Virus record (IMG/VR): IMGVR_UViG_3300009508_000001
Span: 37,616 to 101,615 of that record
Source of the DNA: a virus
Length of the DNA stretch: 64,000 nucleotides
Reading direction: 5' to 3' (one strand)
Of the stretch, positions 24,584 to 31,970 are shown piece by piece (position 1 is the first letter of the stretch; each line of letters begins with the position of its first letter). A program made the position numbers and the translations under genes. The notes below the pieces were generated by a model, which made no database searches, was not told where the DNA came from, and saw only the letters and a program-made list of their open reading frames with translations.

Positions 24584-25558
24584 ATGGATATATTTGAAAA
24601 GAGAGCAAATGTACTTCCATATGAATATCCACAATTGATGAAATATAAGGATGCTATTAGACATTCTTATTGGATTCACACAGAGTACAATTTTACACAA
24701 GATATAAGTGATTTTAAAACTAAGTTAACAGATGTTGAACGAGACATAATAACTAAAACAATGCTTGCTATTGCACAAATAGAAGTAAATGTTAAGAGTT
24801 TTTGGGGAGACTTATATAAAAGATTACCAAAATATGAAATTCAAGCTGTAGGTTCTACCTTTTCTGAAAGTGAAACAAGGCATTTTGATGCTTATCAGTT
24901 TCTTTTAGAGAAATTAGGGTTGCAAAAACAATTTGAAACAATAGTAGAAGTACCAGCTATTAAAGATAGAATTTCATATCTTACCAAATATTTGGATGGA
25001 ACACGTAGTAAGAGCGATAAGATGTATACTAAATCAGTATTACTCTTTAGCTTGTTTATTGAACATGTCTCTTTATTTAGTCAGTTCTTAATAATGATGT
25101 CTTTTAACAAGGAGAAAAATCTATTTAAAGGAATAGATAACGTAGTACAGGCAACAAGTAAAGAAGAAGATATACATGGTAATTTTGGTAGTGAGTTAAT
25201 CAATATAATAAAACAAGAAAACCCTGAATGGTTTGATGAAGAATTTGAAAAGTTAATATATTCTGCATGCGCTAAAGCGTATGAAGCAGAATGTAAAATT
25301 CTTGACTGGGTATTTGAAAAGGGGGAATTGACATTCCTTCCTAAGAATGTTATTAAAGAATTCATTAAGAAACGATTTAATGACTCTTTGCAGAGAATTG
25401 GTATGGACGCATACTTTAAAACTGATTCAGCTTTATTAGAGCCTACAATGTGGTTTGATGTAGAAATTAAATCTACTAAAGAAGGGGATTTCTTTTATAA
25501 GAAACAAATTGATTATAACAAAAAGAGTGAAAGTGTAACAAGTGATGACTTATTTTAA
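24584..25558 (+). CDS. nrdB: Class I ribonucleotide reductase, beta subunit (324 aa)
   Basis: NrdB generates the tyrosyl radical for the alpha subunit. The di-metal ligands can be read in ESETRHFDAYQF (E, H and the radical Tyr), IEHVSLF (E) and SKEEDIHGNF (E, H), on helices typical of the family. The C-terminus ends SVTSDDLF, an acidic-hydrophobic tail as used for docking to NrdA. nrdB precedes nrdA here. Its codon use is slightly less AT-extreme than the neighbouring small genes. Confidence 0.95.
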   Translation: MDIFEKRANVLPYEYPQLMKYKDAIRHSYWIHTEYNFTQDISDFKTKLTDVERDIITKTMLAIAQIEVNVKSFWGDLYKRLPKYEIQAVGSTFSESETRHFDAYQFLLEKLGLQKQFETIVEVPAIKDRISYLTKYLDGTRSKSDKMYTKSVLLFSLFIEHVSLFSQFLIMMSFNKEKNLFKGIDNVVQATSKEEDIHGNFGSELINIIKQENPEWFDEEFEKLIYSACAKAYEAECKILDWVFEKGELTFLPKNVIKEFIKKRFNDSLQRIGMDAYFKTDSALLEPTMWFDVEIKSTKEGDFFYKKQIDYNKKSESVTSDDLF

Positions 25559-25563
25559 ATTAT

Positions 25564-25608
25564 AATACCTATTGGTATTGTAGTTTATTTAAGTTAGAAT
25601 ACCAATAG
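25564..25608 (+). promoter_or_regulatory. Nested inverted repeats between nrdB and nrdA
   Basis: CTATTGGTATT (25569-25579) and AATACCAATAG (25598-25608) are perfect 11-bp inverted repeats. The left arm can instead fold with AATACC at 25564-25569, giving two mutually exclusive hairpins. No T run follows, so it is not a simple terminator. It could be an operator, an RNA switch or an RNase site (inference). Confidence 0.55.
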
Positions 25609-25645
25609 TATATGATTTATTTATGAGTAGAGACATAAATAAAAT

Positions 25646-27289
25646 ATGAAAGAAGAGAAATACAAGAAATATTATTGGTTAAATGAAGAAAGCCGCAAGT
25701 TTTTATCTAGAGGATATCTAGCAGAAGGAATATCACCTGAGCAGAGAATCAAAGATATAGCTAATTATGCGGAGAAAATACTTGGTGTAAAAGATTTTGC
25801 ACACAAGTTCGAGACATATATGAGTAAAGGGTATTATTCCCTTTCAACACCTGTATGGGTTAATTTTGGTAAAGAAAAAGCTTTACCTATCAGCTGTTAC
25901 GGATCATATGTAGATGATACTATGGATAGCATTTTAAATGGTGCTAGAGAGATTGGAATGATGTCTAAATATGGAGGAGGTACTTCAATGTACTTAGGAA
26001 ATATTAGACCAAGAGGAACTAGTATATCATCTGGCGGTATGGCTGATGGTCCTGTTCATTATGCTAAGATTTATGATAGTGTAATTGACAGATGTAAACA
26101 AGCAGAAGCACGAAGAGGTGCATGTGCATTATATTTACCAGTTGAACATGCAGATATTATGGAATTTTTGGATATTGGTAGTGAAGGAAATGATATTCAA
26201 AACTTACAATTTGGAGTTACTGTAGGAGATGACTGGATGAAGGAGATGATTAGCAATGCTGAATCACCAAATAGAAAAATTTGGGCTAAAATCATAGAAA
26301 AGAGACGTGATTTTGGATTCCCCTATTTGATGTTTAAAGATAACTCTAATAAAAACACACCATACAAAGAACTTGGATTAGACATTGTAGCTAGTAATTT
26401 ATGTAGTGAAATACAATTGCCTTCAGATTCTTATAATTCATTTGTATGTTGTTTAGGTAGTATTAACTTATTACATTGGGAAGAAATTCAAGAAACTGAT
26501 GCTGTAGAAATATATACAATGTTTCTAAATGCTGTGATGGAAGACTTCATAAAAAAATCTGAACACCTTCCTGGTATGAAGCGTGCTTGGAGATTTGCAA
26601 AAGATCACAGAGCAATTGGTTTAGGTGTATTAGGTTATCATTCATTCTTACAATCTAAGCTATTAGAAGTCGATAGTTTAAAGGCTAAGTATTGGAATAG
26701 TACAATATTTAAAACGATCAGAGAACGAGCTGATAAAGCAAGTAAATATTGTAATGAATTTTTAGGGTATAAATGCATCCGCGAAGGATATGCTAATACA
26801 ACGGTAATGGCAGTAGCACCTACTAAAAGTTCAAGCTATATATTAGGACAAGTATCAATGGGAATTGAACCTATTAAGTCAAATTACTTTATCAAGGATT
26901 TGGCTAAAACAAAGGAAGTGTATAAAAATGAAATGCTAGCCATTGAGCTAGAAAAATATGATATGAACACTGCGGAAGTATGGCAATCAATACTTGATAA
27001 TGATGGTTCATGTCAACACTTAGATTTTCCAACTAAAGAGGTATTTAAATCTTATATAGAAATAAGTCCAAAAGAATTAATACTACAAGCTGCACAAAGA
27101 CAAGAATTTATTGATCAGAGTCAAAGTTTAAATCTTATGATTCACCCCAGTATTCCTATTAAGGAAATAAATAAGTTATATATTTATGCGTGGGAAGAAG
27201 GTGTAAAAACCCTCTATTATCAATTTAGTCAAAGTGCTGCCCAATCATTTTCTCGCGATATTAACTCGTGCAGTTCATGTGAAGGATAA
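25646..27289 (+). CDS. nrdA: Class I ribonucleotide reductase, alpha subunit, short form (547 aa)
   Basis: NrdA reduces ribonucleotides. The active-site residues are C84 (ISCYGS) and C268 or C269 (FVCCLGS) as the redox pair, and N251, C253 and E255 in NLCSEI for radical chemistry. TLYYQF provides the radical-transfer Tyr pair. The C-terminal reductant site is SCSSCEG. The protein starts almost directly at the barrel and lacks the ATP-cone, so dATP feedback inhibition is probably absent. A stem-loop region and an 8-codon mini-ORF (MSRDINKI) precede the start. Confidence 0.95.
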   Translation: MKEEKYKKYYWLNEESRKFLSRGYLAEGISPEQRIKDIANYAEKILGVKDFAHKFETYMSKGYYSLSTPVWVNFGKEKALPISCYGSYVDDTMDSILNGAREIGMMSKYGGGTSMYLGNIRPRGTSISSGGMADGPVHYAKIYDSVIDRCKQAEARRGACALYLPVEHADIMEFLDIGSEGNDIQNLQFGVTVGDDWMKEMISNAESPNRKIWAKIIEKRRDFGFPYLMFKDNSNKNTPYKELGLDIVASNLCSEIQLPSDSYNSFVCCLGSINLLHWEEIQETDAVEIYTMFLNAVMEDFIKKSEHLPGMKRAWRFAKDHRAIGLGVLGYHSFLQSKLLEVDSLKAKYWNSTIFKTIRERADKASKYCNEFLGYKCIREGYANTTVMAVAPTKSSSYILGQVSMGIEPIKSNYFIKDLAKTKEVYKNEMLAIELEKYDMNTAEVWQSILDNDGSCQHLDFPTKEVFKSYIEISPKELILQAAQRQEFIDQSQSLNLMIHPSIPIKEINKLYIYAWEEGVKTLYYQFSQSAAQSFSRDINSCSSCEG

Positions 27290-27298
27290 ATAAAAGTT

Positions 27299-27328
27299 GG
27301 GCGGGAGGGAGGATCATTATATATGATC
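27299..27328 (+). promoter_or_regulatory. G-rich run and start-codon hairpin before the SF2 helicase
   Basis: GGGCGGGAGGGAGG (27299-27312) stands out in a very AT-rich genome and could form a G-quadruplex with one-base loops. It also supplies a Shine-Dalgarno-like GGAGG. GATCAT (27312-27317) pairs with ATGATC (27323-27328), burying the AUG in a 6-bp stem. Confidence 0.55.
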
Positions 27329-28540
27329 AATAATAATAAACGAAATGAAATACAAAATGAAGCTTTACAACACTGGATAAAAGCAGGAAAGATAGGTACA
27401 GTTGAAATTGCAACAGGCGTGGGGAAGACATTTGTTTTTCTTCACGCTTTGCATACTATGCCTAAAAATAAAGAAAAAATACATCTTTATTTAGCAGAAA
27501 CAAATCAAAGAGAAAGAGATCTTGAAAAGACTATAACTTTATTTGATAAAATATTTAAAAAACAAACTAAAAAGGATTATATAATCCAATTTAATTGTTA
27601 TCAGAGTGCTTATAAATGGGAAAATAAAAGATTTGGTTTAGTGTGTGGAGATGAAATACATGATTCTTTAACACCTACATATTCTTTATTTTATCAAAAT
27701 AATGAGTATGAAGCTTTAATAGGTTTAAGTGCTAAAATAGATGTTAAAACAAGATATGATGTAACAAGAGGTCTTATAACAACCACATTGACAAAAGGAT
27801 TTTATCTTAATAAATATTGTCCTGTAATTTATAAATACTCTTTAGATGATGCTAGAGATGACAATCTTAACAGAGATTTAGATATACACGTTATATTTAA
27901 TAAGCTTGATGATAAAATTAAAAACGTTGCAGCTGGTAGTGCAAAAAAAAGATTTTATCAAACAGAACAACAAGCTTATGATTTTTGGAGTAAAAGATTA
28001 GCTCAAGCATTAGATGAAGAATCTGGTAAAAGTAATAAGCTGTTTGCTAGAATATCTGCATTAAGAAGGTCTGTAATATTATATAGTCTGCCTTCTAAAA
28101 TAGAAGCTACTAAAAAATTAGTAAAACATTTAAAAAGAACTTTAATTTTTGGTAATCATATTGATTCATTACTAAAAATTACTCCAAATGTAATATCATC
28201 TAAAAATAAAGATGATAAAAATGAAAAAATTAGAAATGATTTTGAATCTAATAAAATAGATTTAATAGGATCATTTAAGATGTTAAAACAAGGTGCTAAT
28301 ATTAAAGGATTAGATAACTTAGTTATAATGTCTTATTATAGTTCTGAAAAAGATGTAATACAAAGATTAGGTAGAGCTAGAAAAGATGGTAATAGAAAAG
28401 GTAAAGTTTTTATATTTGTAACAGAAAATACTCAAGAAGAAAAATGGTATTTAAGAATGTTTGAAAATATAAATGCTTATAATGTTATAAGCCATAAAAA
28501 TGTAGATGAATGTATAACTTATATTAATGAGAAGGCATAA
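27323..28540 (+). CDS. SF2 helicase (405 aa)
   Basis: Helicase motifs appear in order: Walker A ATGVGKT (K35), DEIH box (110-113), GLSAK as motif III, and QRLGRARKDG (motif VI, ~350) with arginine fingers. This is a superfamily 2 DEAD/H-like helicase resembling UvsW or RapA-type phage helicases, probably remodelling recombination or replication intermediates. Its leader contains the G-rich and hairpin element. It overlaps the following gene by 14 nt. Confidence 0.88.
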   Translation: MINNNKRNEIQNEALQHWIKAGKIGTVEIATGVGKTFVFLHALHTMPKNKEKIHLYLAETNQRERDLEKTITLFDKIFKKQTKKDYIIQFNCYQSAYKWENKRFGLVCGDEIHDSLTPTYSLFYQNNEYEALIGLSAKIDVKTRYDVTRGLITTTLTKGFYLNKYCPVIYKYSLDDARDDNLNRDLDIHVIFNKLDDKIKNVAAGSAKKRFYQTEQQAYDFWSKRLAQALDEESGKSNKLFARISALRRSVILYSLPSKIEATKKLVKHLKRTLIFGNHIDSLLKITPNVISSKNKDDKNEKIRNDFESNKIDLIGSFKMLKQGANIKGLDNLVIMSYYSSEKDVIQRLGRARKDGNRKGKVFIFVTENTQEEKWYLRMFENINAYNVISHKNVDECITYINEKA

Positions 28541-28847
28541 AAAAATAAGAGAAGAGTTTACTTGGGGTCAAAATTATGATAAAAATAATGAAAGATTGCC
28601 AAAAACTATTCGTAGAAAATTAAAAGATATATCTAATTCTCATTTAGAAGGAATTATTAAATATTTTCAAATAAAGATTTATAATTTAGAATGTAATAGA
28701 CCTACAATATTAGGATTTATTACAAGACTAATGAATCGTACTATTGATAATAAAATAATTAATTCTAGAAAAATGATTAAATTATTTAAAACAGAATCTA
28801 GATATAGAATTATTAATAATATAACTGTTAACGATTATGGCAACTAG
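28527..28847 (+). CDS. Hypothetical basic protein (106 aa)
   Basis: I do not recognise it. It is strongly basic (RRHKKIREEFTWGQNY at the start, TIRRKLKDISNSHLEGIIKY after) and helical, suggesting nucleic-acid contact. It starts within the last codons of the SF2 helicase gene and ends in TAG, so it is likely a co-translated small accessory. No domain assignment is possible. Confidence 0.6.
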   Translation: MRRHKKIREEFTWGQNYDKNNERLPKTIRRKLKDISNSHLEGIIKYFQIKIYNLECNRPTILGFITRLMNRTIDNKIINSRKMIKLFKTESRYRIINNITVNDYGN

Positions 28848-28941
28848 AAGACAACATTACTTACATCAAAATGATGAAAAAAGAGTAAATGAGAGAAGAA
28901 AAAGTAAAAGAAGATTTAATAGTAAAAGAAGTAAGAAATGA
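28837..28941 (+). CDS. Very small Arg/Lys-rich peptide (34 aa)
   Basis: ATG 28837 overlaps the preceding stop and opens 34 codons dominated by Arg and Lys (MATRRQHYLHQ, then RRKSKRRFNSKRSKK), ending in TGA. It overlaps the next gene by 53 nt in another frame. The overlap and coupled start are in its favour. The extreme composition could also be chance in an A-rich sequence. Confidence 0.35.
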   Translation: MATRRQHYLHQNDEKRVNERRKSKRRFNSKRSKK

Positions 28942-29101
28942 TCTTTTAAGACGTTCTAAGGTAGGTATAAAAAAATATGGAGTCACATTAGATGAAGCTG
29001 ATTTAAAGCTTTCTGAGTGGCTCCAACATGCCTATGAAGAATGTTTAGATCAAGCAAACTATCTTAAATCAGCAATATTAAAGTTAAATGATAAAAACTA
29101 A
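28889..29101 (+). CDS. Small conserved-looking phage protein (70 aa), possible nucleotide enzyme
   Basis: The pattern RRSKVGIKKYGVTLDEADLK followed by LQHAYEECLDQANYLKSAI is one I associate with short phage proteins of nucleotide metabolism, placed near MazG-like genes. It forms two helices with conserved E and D residues in the AYEECLDQA segment, similar to half of an all-alpha pyrophosphatase. Function inferred only. The next gene, itself MazG-like, starts within its end. Confidence 0.6.
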   Translation: MREEKVKEDLIVKEVRNDLLRRSKVGIKKYGVTLDEADLKLSEWLQHAYEECLDQANYLKSAILKLNDKN

Positions 29102-29384
29102 CGAATTATTGTCTAAAACATTATCAGAACAAAATAATGGTAAATATAATCATAATAAATGTGCTGAAGAATTATTAGAATTAGCTACTAATTTAGTGCA
29201 ACGTGTTAATAAACCTTCTAAAGTATCTAATAAAAAGATAATTGAAGAAATTGGTGATGTAAGAGTAAGATTAGCAATACTTGAAGAAGTCTATAGTAAA
29301 AAAAAGATACAAAAACGTGTTGATAAAAAATCTAATCAATTATTGAAATATCTTAAATTAAAAAAGTATAAAAATAAAGTATAA
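29088..29384 (+). CDS. MazG-like pyrophosphohydrolase, second copy (98 aa)
   Basis: CAEELLELATNLVQ and IIEEIGDVRVRLAILEEVY give the EExxE and E-ExxD metal-binding helices of the MazG/all-alpha NTP-PPase superfamily. The C-terminus is a lysine-rich helix. It differs clearly from the gene at 24272 and is not a recent duplicate. It probably limits unwanted (d)NTPs. Its stop codon shares a base with the next start (TAATG). Confidence 0.75.
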   Translation: MIKTNELLSKTLSEQNNGKYNHNKCAEELLELATNLVQRVNKPSKVSNKKIIEEIGDVRVRLAILEEVYSKKKIQKRVDKKSNQLLKYLKLKKYKNKV

Positions 29385-29506
29385 TGGGATATATAATATT
29401 CCTAATAGTTTGTATAATATCTAGTATATGGATATCATACGATTATTTTAAAGAAAAAATAAAAAATAATGACAAAAAGAATAGCAAGAACAACAGCAGT
29501 AAATAA
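29384..29506 (+). CDS. Single-span membrane microprotein (40 aa)
   Basis: The first 19 residues are hydrophobic (GYIIFLIVCIISSIWIS), forming one membrane helix, followed by a basic, Asn-rich tail. The start is translationally coupled to the MazG-like gene by TAATG. The tail runs 38 nt into the next gene in another frame. I infer a small inner-membrane protein of unknown role. Confidence 0.5.
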   Translation: MGYIIFLIVCIISSIWISYDYFKEKIKNNDKKNSKNNSSK

Positions 29507-29720
29507 AATTAGAGAGAGTAAAGGTAAATTCTTTACAGCAACTTGGGAAACTAAAGCTGGTAATGAACGTACAATGAATTGCAATGTAAAATCTGATTGT
29601 ATTACACGATTAGGTTATATTAGAGCATATTCTCCTAAAGATAAAGGTTATAGAAGCATCGATCCTAGAACTCTTAGAGAGATTAAAATGGAAGGTGTAA
29701 CTTATAGAATTAGAAGTTAA
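29469..29720 (+). CDS. SH3-like small phage protein (83 aa)
   Basis: ESKGKFFTATWETKAGNERTMNC is followed by a KGYRSIDPRTLREI ending, which matches the pattern I recall for the DUF2693 family of phage SH3-barrel proteins. It is short, basic and all-beta in appearance. Such proteins are common in Bacteroidota phages, but no function is established. The ATG lies within the preceding membrane microprotein gene. Confidence 0.65.
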   Translation: MTKRIARTTAVNKIRESKGKFFTATWETKAGNERTMNCNVKSDCITRLGYIRAYSPKDKGYRSIDPRTLREIKMEGVTYRIRS

Positions 29721-29734
29721 TTAAATTAAATTAA

Positions 29735-30037
29735 ATGACAAAAACTTTAACAAAGAAACGTAATATAGCAGATGCTAAAGATGTATCTTGGTTAGAGATA
29801 ATGAAGCACTCACTAGTAAATTTCACTTTTGGATTTACTAGTAGTGTTGTCATTATATCTTTAACTTTAGGTTATTGGTATATAATACTAGTAGCTTATT
29901 TTATACACAAAAAATTTGAAAGTACTATATTAAATAGAAATAAATATATAAGTAAATTAGGTAAAAATATAATTTTTCCTATACCAAGTACTATAGGTTT
30001 CTTTTTAGGATGGTGGCTTTCTCAATTAATAAATTAA
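29735..30037 (+). CDS. Two-span membrane protein (100 aa)
   Basis: After ~22 polar residues there is one hydrophobic segment (FGFTSSVVIISLTLGYWYII), a short basic loop, then a second (IGFFLGWWLSQLI) close to the C-terminus. There are no further motifs. It is probably an inner-membrane protein of the phage's early phase. Superinfection exclusion or transport are possible but unsupported. Confidence 0.65.
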   Translation: MTKTLTKKRNIADAKDVSWLEIMKHSLVNFTFGFTSSVVIISLTLGYWYIILVAYFIHKKFESTILNRNKYISKLGKNIIFPIPSTIGFFLGWWLSQLIN

Positions 30038-30043
30038 ACAAAT

Positions 30044-30550
30044 ATGCCTAAATTAATAGAACATAAAGGACTTAGTGAAACACATTCTAGTAACCCTAAT
30101 TTTGATATTAGAAATTTAAGTACTAGAAGAGGTATGATATGGGTATGTAATTATCCCACATTAAATTGTCAAATGTTTTCTATAGGGAATGCTCAGTTTT
30201 TAGTAAATTTACCAGAAAATTCTACTGTAAAACTTGAAGATTTACTTTTAACTTTTAAAAGAATTGTAGGTGGTAAATCACTTATGTTTGTTGATATAAA
30301 ACAGAATATTTTAGATGATTTTAAAGAAAGTATTAAAGAATATACTGAGAAAACTATAGATACACCTTATATTAGTACTAATAATAGTAAAATGGTTACA
30401 GTATTAGTTTATTTTAATGAAAAATATAAACTTTTAGAAGAAACTAAAGAAATTAATAAAACTAAAGTAACTTCAAGAAAAAATCCATTGGAATTAACAA
30501 CTCCTGGTGCTAGAATGAGAGGTATATTAGATAATGATAGAAGTTGGTAA
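30044..30550 (+). CDS. Hypothetical protein, paralogue of 31250-31744 (168 aa)
   Basis: I do not recognise the family, but the core aligns with the protein at 31250-31744. YPTLNCQMFSIGNAQFLVNL matches SPTGNCQMYTIKKFDRLLHL, SLMFVDIKQN matches ILFLDINYYN, and STNNSKMVTVLVYF matches STNLSSMVLVLLKY. It looks like an alpha/beta fold with a conserved NCQM segment. The two copies surround a membrane gene and a phosphoesterase gene. The C-terminal ~35 residues are unrelated and basic. Confidence 0.65.
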   Translation: MPKLIEHKGLSETHSSNPNFDIRNLSTRRGMIWVCNYPTLNCQMFSIGNAQFLVNLPENSTVKLEDLLLTFKRIVGGKSLMFVDIKQNILDDFKESIKEYTEKTIDTPYISTNNSKMVTVLVYFNEKYKLLEETKEINKTKVTSRKNPLELTTPGARMRGILDNDRSW

Positions 30551-30571
30551 TATTATTTTAAAATAAAAAAT

Positions 30572-30775
30572 ATGGAAATATATAAAGATTTATTAGATAT
30601 ATTTATGAAATTAACCTTTTGGATAGGTACTTCAATAATAATATTAAAAATGTTAATTTTAATAATTCAATTAGTAAGTAAAACTTATGAATACAAAGAA
30701 TCCAAGTATGATTCATTTATATCGAATATAATATATTATACATCTATATATTATATGTTTAGTTATATATTTTAA
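30572..30775 (+). CDS. Small membrane protein (67 aa)
   Basis: Residues ~12-34 form a hydrophobic helix (LTFWIGTSIIILKMLILIIQ). A shorter hydrophobic, Tyr-rich stretch ends the protein (IIYYTSIYYMFSYIF). It ends 2 nt before the phosphoesterase gene and is likely co-transcribed with it. Function unknown. Confidence 0.6.
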   Translation: MEIYKDLLDIFMKLTFWIGTSIIILKMLILIIQLVSKTYEYKESKYDSFISNIIYYTSIYYMFSYIF

Positions 30776-30777
30776 TT

Positions 30778-31278
30778 ATGAGTGGTATAATAAGATTTTG
30801 TAGTGATCCTCATTTTGGTCATAGAAATATGGCTCTTAAAAGAAATTTTAATGATGAGTATCATATGAATGAACATATAATAGATCACTGGAATAGAATT
30901 GTTAGAAAAGGTGATACTACTTGGATTCTAGGTGATATTACTATGGAAAAAAGAGATTATGAAATACTTAATAGACTTAATGGTTTTAAAAGAGTAATAT
31001 TAGGTAATCATGATATGGGTAATCATTCTAAAACATTATCAGAATATGTTAATAGTATTCATGGTATGGTTAAAATAAGACATAAAAAATATGGTACTAT
31101 ATTTTTAACACATTGTCCTGTTCACCCTAGTGAATTTGATTATAGAATACATTATAATATACATGGTCATGTTCATGAAAATACTTTAGATGATAAAAGA
31201 TATATAAATGTATGTATGGAAAATATTAATTATAAACCTAAAACATTAGATGAGTTATTTCAAGAAAAAAATACATAA
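30778..31278 (+). CDS. Calcineurin-like metallophosphoesterase (166 aa)
   Basis: The five family motifs are clear: SDPHFGHRN (D10, H12), ILGDIT, ILGNHD, TH in FLTHCPVH, and GHVH. The protein is compact, in the size range of phage and bacterial YfcE-like single-domain enzymes that hydrolyse phosphodiesters or phosphomonoesters with two metal ions. The substrate is not predictable. It overlaps the next gene by 29 nt. Confidence 0.9.
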   Translation: MSGIIRFCSDPHFGHRNMALKRNFNDEYHMNEHIIDHWNRIVRKGDTTWILGDITMEKRDYEILNRLNGFKRVILGNHDMGNHSKTLSEYVNSIHGMVKIRHKKYGTIFLTHCPVHPSEFDYRIHYNIHGHVHENTLDDKRYINVCMENINYKPKTLDELFQEKNT

Positions 31279-31744
31279 AATAATAAAATGGTTAATTAAA
31301 AAATCAGATTATCAATTTAAAATAAAACACTTAGAATTTAATACAAGATCTGGATGTGCTACCGTAATAAATAGCCCTACTGGTAATTGTCAAATGTATA
31401 CTATTAAAAAGTTTGATAGGTTATTACATTTACCAGATATTAAATTTAAGAACTATATAGAAGAATCTTTATATTTTACAGGTAAAAAAATTCTATTTCT
31501 AGATATAAACTATTATAATTTAAAAACTACTTTAGATAAACTTAATTATTGTTTTGATGTAATTGAAAAAGTTAATTATAAAAGTACTAATTTGAGTTCT
31601 ATGGTTTTAGTTTTATTAAAATATAATCCTACTAAAAAAATTAAAGATTTAGAAAAACAAATTGATGATTATAATTCTATATTAACTAGAGAACCTGGTG
31701 AATCAAGAATAACTTTTTTTCATAGACATTCAAGACATCTTTGA
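31250..31744 (+). CDS. Hypothetical protein, paralogue of 30044-30550 (164 aa)
   Basis: This is the second copy of the NCQM-containing protein. Its N-terminus is basic and longer (KKKIHKIIKWLIKKSDYQFK) and the C-terminus is His/Arg-rich. ATG 31250 lies inside the end of the phosphoesterase gene. It ends in TGA. The divergence from its paralogue is large, so the duplication is old. Function unknown. Confidence 0.65.
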   Translation: MSYFKKKIHKIIKWLIKKSDYQFKIKHLEFNTRSGCATVINSPTGNCQMYTIKKFDRLLHLPDIKFKNYIEESLYFTGKKILFLDINYYNLKTTLDKLNYCFDVIEKVNYKSTNLSSMVLVLLKYNPTKKIKDLEKQIDDYNSILTREPGESRITFFHRHSRHL

Positions 31745-31746
31745 TT

Positions 31747-31944
31747 ATGATAACAGCTGATGGACATTACTATAAATCAGGAGATAGATTATTTGAAGTA
31801 GGTCAGTATTCTAATAAAGAATGGTATATAATACCTCATATAGTAAATAAAAATAATCATATGTTTTCTTCTAGTAAATATTTTGCAATGCATCATAAAG
31901 GAAGACAATATATTAAAAATAAAAAAGCCTCTACAATTAAGTAA
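31747..31944 (+). CDS. Hypothetical protein (65 aa), last gene of the plus-strand block
   Basis: It begins MITADGHYYKSGDRLFEVGQ, a beta-rich pattern like small SH3/WYL-type phage proteins, and ends in a lysine-rich tail. ATG at 31747 is chosen over TTG at 31741, which would overlap the previous stop. The last 22 bases, including the stop codon, form the 5' arm and loop of the terminator. Confidence 0.6.
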   Translation: MITADGHYYKSGDRLFEVGQYSNKEWYIIPHIVNKNNHMFSSSKYFAMHHKGRQYIKNKKASTIK

Positions 31945-31957
31945 AGGCTTTTTTTTA
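31923..31957. terminator. Bidirectional terminator between the two gene blocks
   Basis: AAAGCCTCTAC and GTAAAGGCTTT form a stem with one unpaired base around the AATTAA loop. A run of eight T follows on the plus strand and six T on the minus strand. It lies between the convergent last genes ending at 31944 (+) and 31971 (-). Confidence 0.85.
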
Positions 31958-31970
31958 GACTCTTCAACTA

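Noticed and set aside
24270-28850. Recoding of TAG as glutamine, as in some crAss-like phages
   Set aside because: TAG ends the genes at 24279 and 28847 exactly at overlaps with the next starts. Long genes show no internal TAG, so the ordinary code fits.
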